Shown: positions 5,952-6,507 of the stretch, piece after piece
How the letters are laid out: every line of letters begins with the position of its first letter
Position numbering within the stretch: position 1 is the stretch's first letter
Assembly: GCA_934394515.1 (NCBI GenBank)
Contig: CAKRRU010000124.1
Location: 1 to 6,507, forward strand
Source of the DNA: an uncultured Acetatifactor sp.
Lineage (GTDB): Bacteria; Bacillota; Clostridia; Lachnospirales; Lachnospiraceae
Direction of reading: 5' to 3'
DNA: 6,507 bases
Position numbers and translations under genes: made by a program
The notes under the pieces: generated by a model
What the model was told of the DNA's origin: nothing
The model's input: only the letters and a program-made list of their open reading frames with translations
Database searches by the model: none

Positions 5952-6033
5952 CATCCCCCGACCAAAGTGAATGCTATTTCTTTTTAAGCTGAACTGAGGG
6001 CGAATCGGAATTTTCACCTCCGACCACCTTTCT
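5938..6033 (-). ncRNA. Predicted antisense RNA, antitoxin to the holin-like peptide
   Basis: Inferred from a strong minus-strand promoter (6040-6069) and a hairpin terminator ending near 5938, giving an RNA of about 96 nt with no convincing ORF. It is perfectly complementary to the end of the toxin ORF and its 3' untranslated region, including the terminator loop. If the toxin mRNA reads through to the second terminator near 6080, the antisense RNA lies wholly inside it, like a compact version of RatA on TxpA or SR4 on BsrG. Its 5' half can form a small hairpin (TCGGA with TCCGA). Pairing would be expected to bring RNase III cleavage or block translation by refolding the mRNA. Both ends are estimates. 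Confidence 0.65.
5940..5985. terminator. Convergent hairpin terminator shared by toxin mRNA and antisense RNA
   Basis: Perfect 15-bp inverted repeat AAAAAGAAATAGCAT (5940-5954) and ATGCTATTTCTTTTT (5971-5985) with a 16-nt loop CCCCCGACCAAAGTGA. Leftward, the stem is followed by a longer T-rich tail (TTTTTGTTATTAT), so it is probably best for ending the antisense RNA; rightward the tail is only T5. The toxin stop codon lies in the left arm. The antisense copy of the loop contains UUUGG, which fits the YUNR U-turn motif used for loop recognition in the Fst/par system. Confidence 0.85.
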
Positions 6034-6039
6034 AAGTAG

Positions 6040-6069
6040 ATTATACACTATGAGGGGTTGAGAAATCAA
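6040..6069 (-). promoter_or_regulatory. Sigma-A promoter of the antisense RNA
   Basis: Minus strand: TTGATT (6069-6064), 18-bp spacer, TATAAT (6045-6040, perfect -10), with a start near 6033. No LexA-like dyad is visible on it, so it is probably constitutive. Its -35 lies within the second stem-loop (6052-6075), so RNA polymerase finishing the toxin transcript and RNA polymerase starting the antisense RNA would meet here. Confidence 0.75.
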
Positions 6070-6080
6070 TCCCTCTTTTT
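6052..6080 (+). terminator. Plus-strand intrinsic terminator downstream of the antisense gene
   Basis: GAGGGGTTGA (6052-6061), loop GAAA, TCAATCCCTC (6066-6075), then TTTTT (6076-6080). The stem is 10 bp with one G-T wobble and a stable GAAA tetraloop. Only the plus direction has the T-run. Since no other plus-strand gene lies nearby, it most likely ends a long form of the toxin mRNA (about 300 nt from 5781) that has read through the first hairpin. Confidence 0.8.
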
Positions 6081-6093
6081 ATTGAAGAAATTT

Positions 6094-6252
6094 CTAGATG
6101 GTAGATGCAATGATCTGCATCTTCCCCTGTAATTCCACCTTACCGTATCCATCGGGCAGAATCAGATGGTCTCCCTTTTTCAGTCTGGTGCCGTTCAGGG
6201 TACCTTCTCCCTCTGCCACACTCATCAGCACAAAGGGCTTATCCTGCGTGCA
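6094..6252 (-). pseudogene. manA: C-terminal remnant of a class I mannose-6-phosphate isomerase
   Basis: About 52 codons ending in TAG at 6094. Recognisable ManA-type C-terminal cupin wording includes DKPFVLMSVAEGEGTLNG, RLKKGDHLILPDGYG and LQGKMQIIAS, close to the usual class I isomerase ending. An intact enzyme of about 310-320 residues interconverts mannose-6-phosphate and fructose-6-phosphate; here the metal-binding and catalytic N-terminal part (roughly 260 residues) is missing. The frame stays open upstream to an ATG at 6432, but there it only reads the kinase gene in the wrong frame, which gives unrelated residues. The similarity begins just past the kinase stop codon (6254-6256). The fragment is most likely a relic of deletion or insertion and not functional. 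The family call is by eye. Confidence 0.75.
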
Positions 6253-6253
6253 T

Positions 6254-6507
6254 TTATCCGCAGAGCATAACTTTAGCGGAGAAAACACCATTCTGACAGG
6301 CAAACGTACTTGCACCACCGCTTTTTTCTGCAATATGTTGGATTGACTGGATGCCGACGCCGTTTCCCTTTCGTTTGGAGGATTGAAATACACCGTTCTT
6401 CTCCCTGATTTCGCCGTCATAGGCATTCTCAACTTCGATCAGAAGCAGCCGCCCGGCATGCAGGTATGCAGTGATTTTAATCTGCCGTCTGTCTGGTGCA
6501 GTGCGGA
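6254..6507 (-). CDS. GHKL-domain sensor histidine kinase, C-terminal part (AgrC/VirS-like)
   Basis: The gene enters from the right edge; the 83 visible residues end at TAA (6254-6256). They match the end of the GHKL ATPase domain found in peptide-sensing kinases of the AgrC/ComD/VirS group: RRQIKITAYLHAGRLLLIEV, EN-A-YDGEI, GVFQSSKRKGNGVGIQSI (the SSK..GxGxG ATP-lid region) and a final GGASTFACQNGVFSAKVML. The ending is normal for the family, so this gene looks intact at its 3' end. The usual neighbours (membrane sensor part, LytTR response regulator, peptide gene) would lie outside the window. No terminator is obvious between this stop and the antisense RNA promoter, so read-through into the antisense strand of the toxin locus is possible. 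Confidence 0.82.
   Translation of the reverse strand, partial: RTAPDRRQIKITAYLHAGRLLLIEVENAYDGEIREKNGVFQSSKRKGNGVGIQSIQHIAEKSGGASTFACQNGVFSAKVMLCG

Noticed and set aside
5905..5960. Minus-strand frame starting MLFLFVIIV opposite the toxin ORF, a possible second hydrophobic peptide
   Set aside because: Its ATG touches the G-run that would have to serve as ribosome binding site, and most of it lies beyond the antisense terminator hairpin, so it would not be transcribed.
6094..6432. A continuous 112-codon minus-strand frame that could be called one gene
   Set aside because: Its first half overlaps the GHKL kinase C-terminus in another frame and gives meaningless residues; only the last 52 or so codons look like real protein (ManA). 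It is an accidental extension of a gene remnant.
1..6507. tRNA, rRNA, CRISPR arrays, transposase genes or insertion sequence ends
   Set aside because: None was seen by eye: no regularly spaced repeats, no cloverleaf-like segments, and no transposase-like frame. Only the manA/kinase junction hints at past recombination.

Overview
The window looks like chromosomal DNA of a low-to-moderate GC Bacillota (Firmicutes), most likely a Lachnospiraceae-type gut anaerobe. This is inferred from AGGAGG-type ribosome binding sites, sigma-A promoters of the TTGACA/TATAAT class, a Gram-positive LexA-box-like palindrome, a stand-alone small alarmone synthetase, a GHKL-type (AgrC-like) kinase tail and a holin-like type I toxin peptide. 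No sequence search was possible, so the genus is left open.

Layout, left to right. Positions 1-69 hold the last 22 codons of an unidentified plus-strand hydrophobic protein. It converges on a strong bidirectional terminator (84-127). Next, on the minus strand, comes a two-gene ABC exporter operon: 1833-3719 is the upstream gene and 133-1830 the downstream one. The genes are 2 bp apart, and the downstream gene uses a TTG start with its ribosome binding site inside the end of the upstream gene. Their nucleotide-binding domains have complementary defects, as expected of an asymmetric heterodimeric exporter. Then follow metF (methylenetetrahydrofolate reductase, 3841-4710) and a small alarmone (p)ppGpp synthetase (4820-5554, or 5566 with an upstream GTG), both on the minus strand.

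The most interesting part is 5567-6093, which at first looks almost empty. It contains divergent promoters. The leftward one drives the alarmone synthetase through a leader with a 46-bp perfect AT-rich palindrome and a possible 7-codon leader ORF. The rightward one has consensus-like -35/-10 elements and a LexA-box-like palindrome over its -35. It drives a 31-residue one-helix peptide with the look of a holin-like type I toxin. A minus-strand promoter just downstream would make a roughly 96-nt antisense RNA ending at a hairpin that also contains the toxin stop codon. A second, plus-directed terminator overlaps that antisense promoter. The toxin mRNA also has an 8-nt perfect complementarity between its ribosome binding site region and its 3' end. 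Together this suggests a damage-inducible (SOS) type I toxin-antitoxin locus.

At the right edge lies the C-terminal part of a GHKL-domain sensor kinase (6254 to beyond the window), followed directly by an orphan C-terminal remnant of a class I mannose-6-phosphate isomerase (6094-6252). The join marks a past rearrangement next to the toxin locus.
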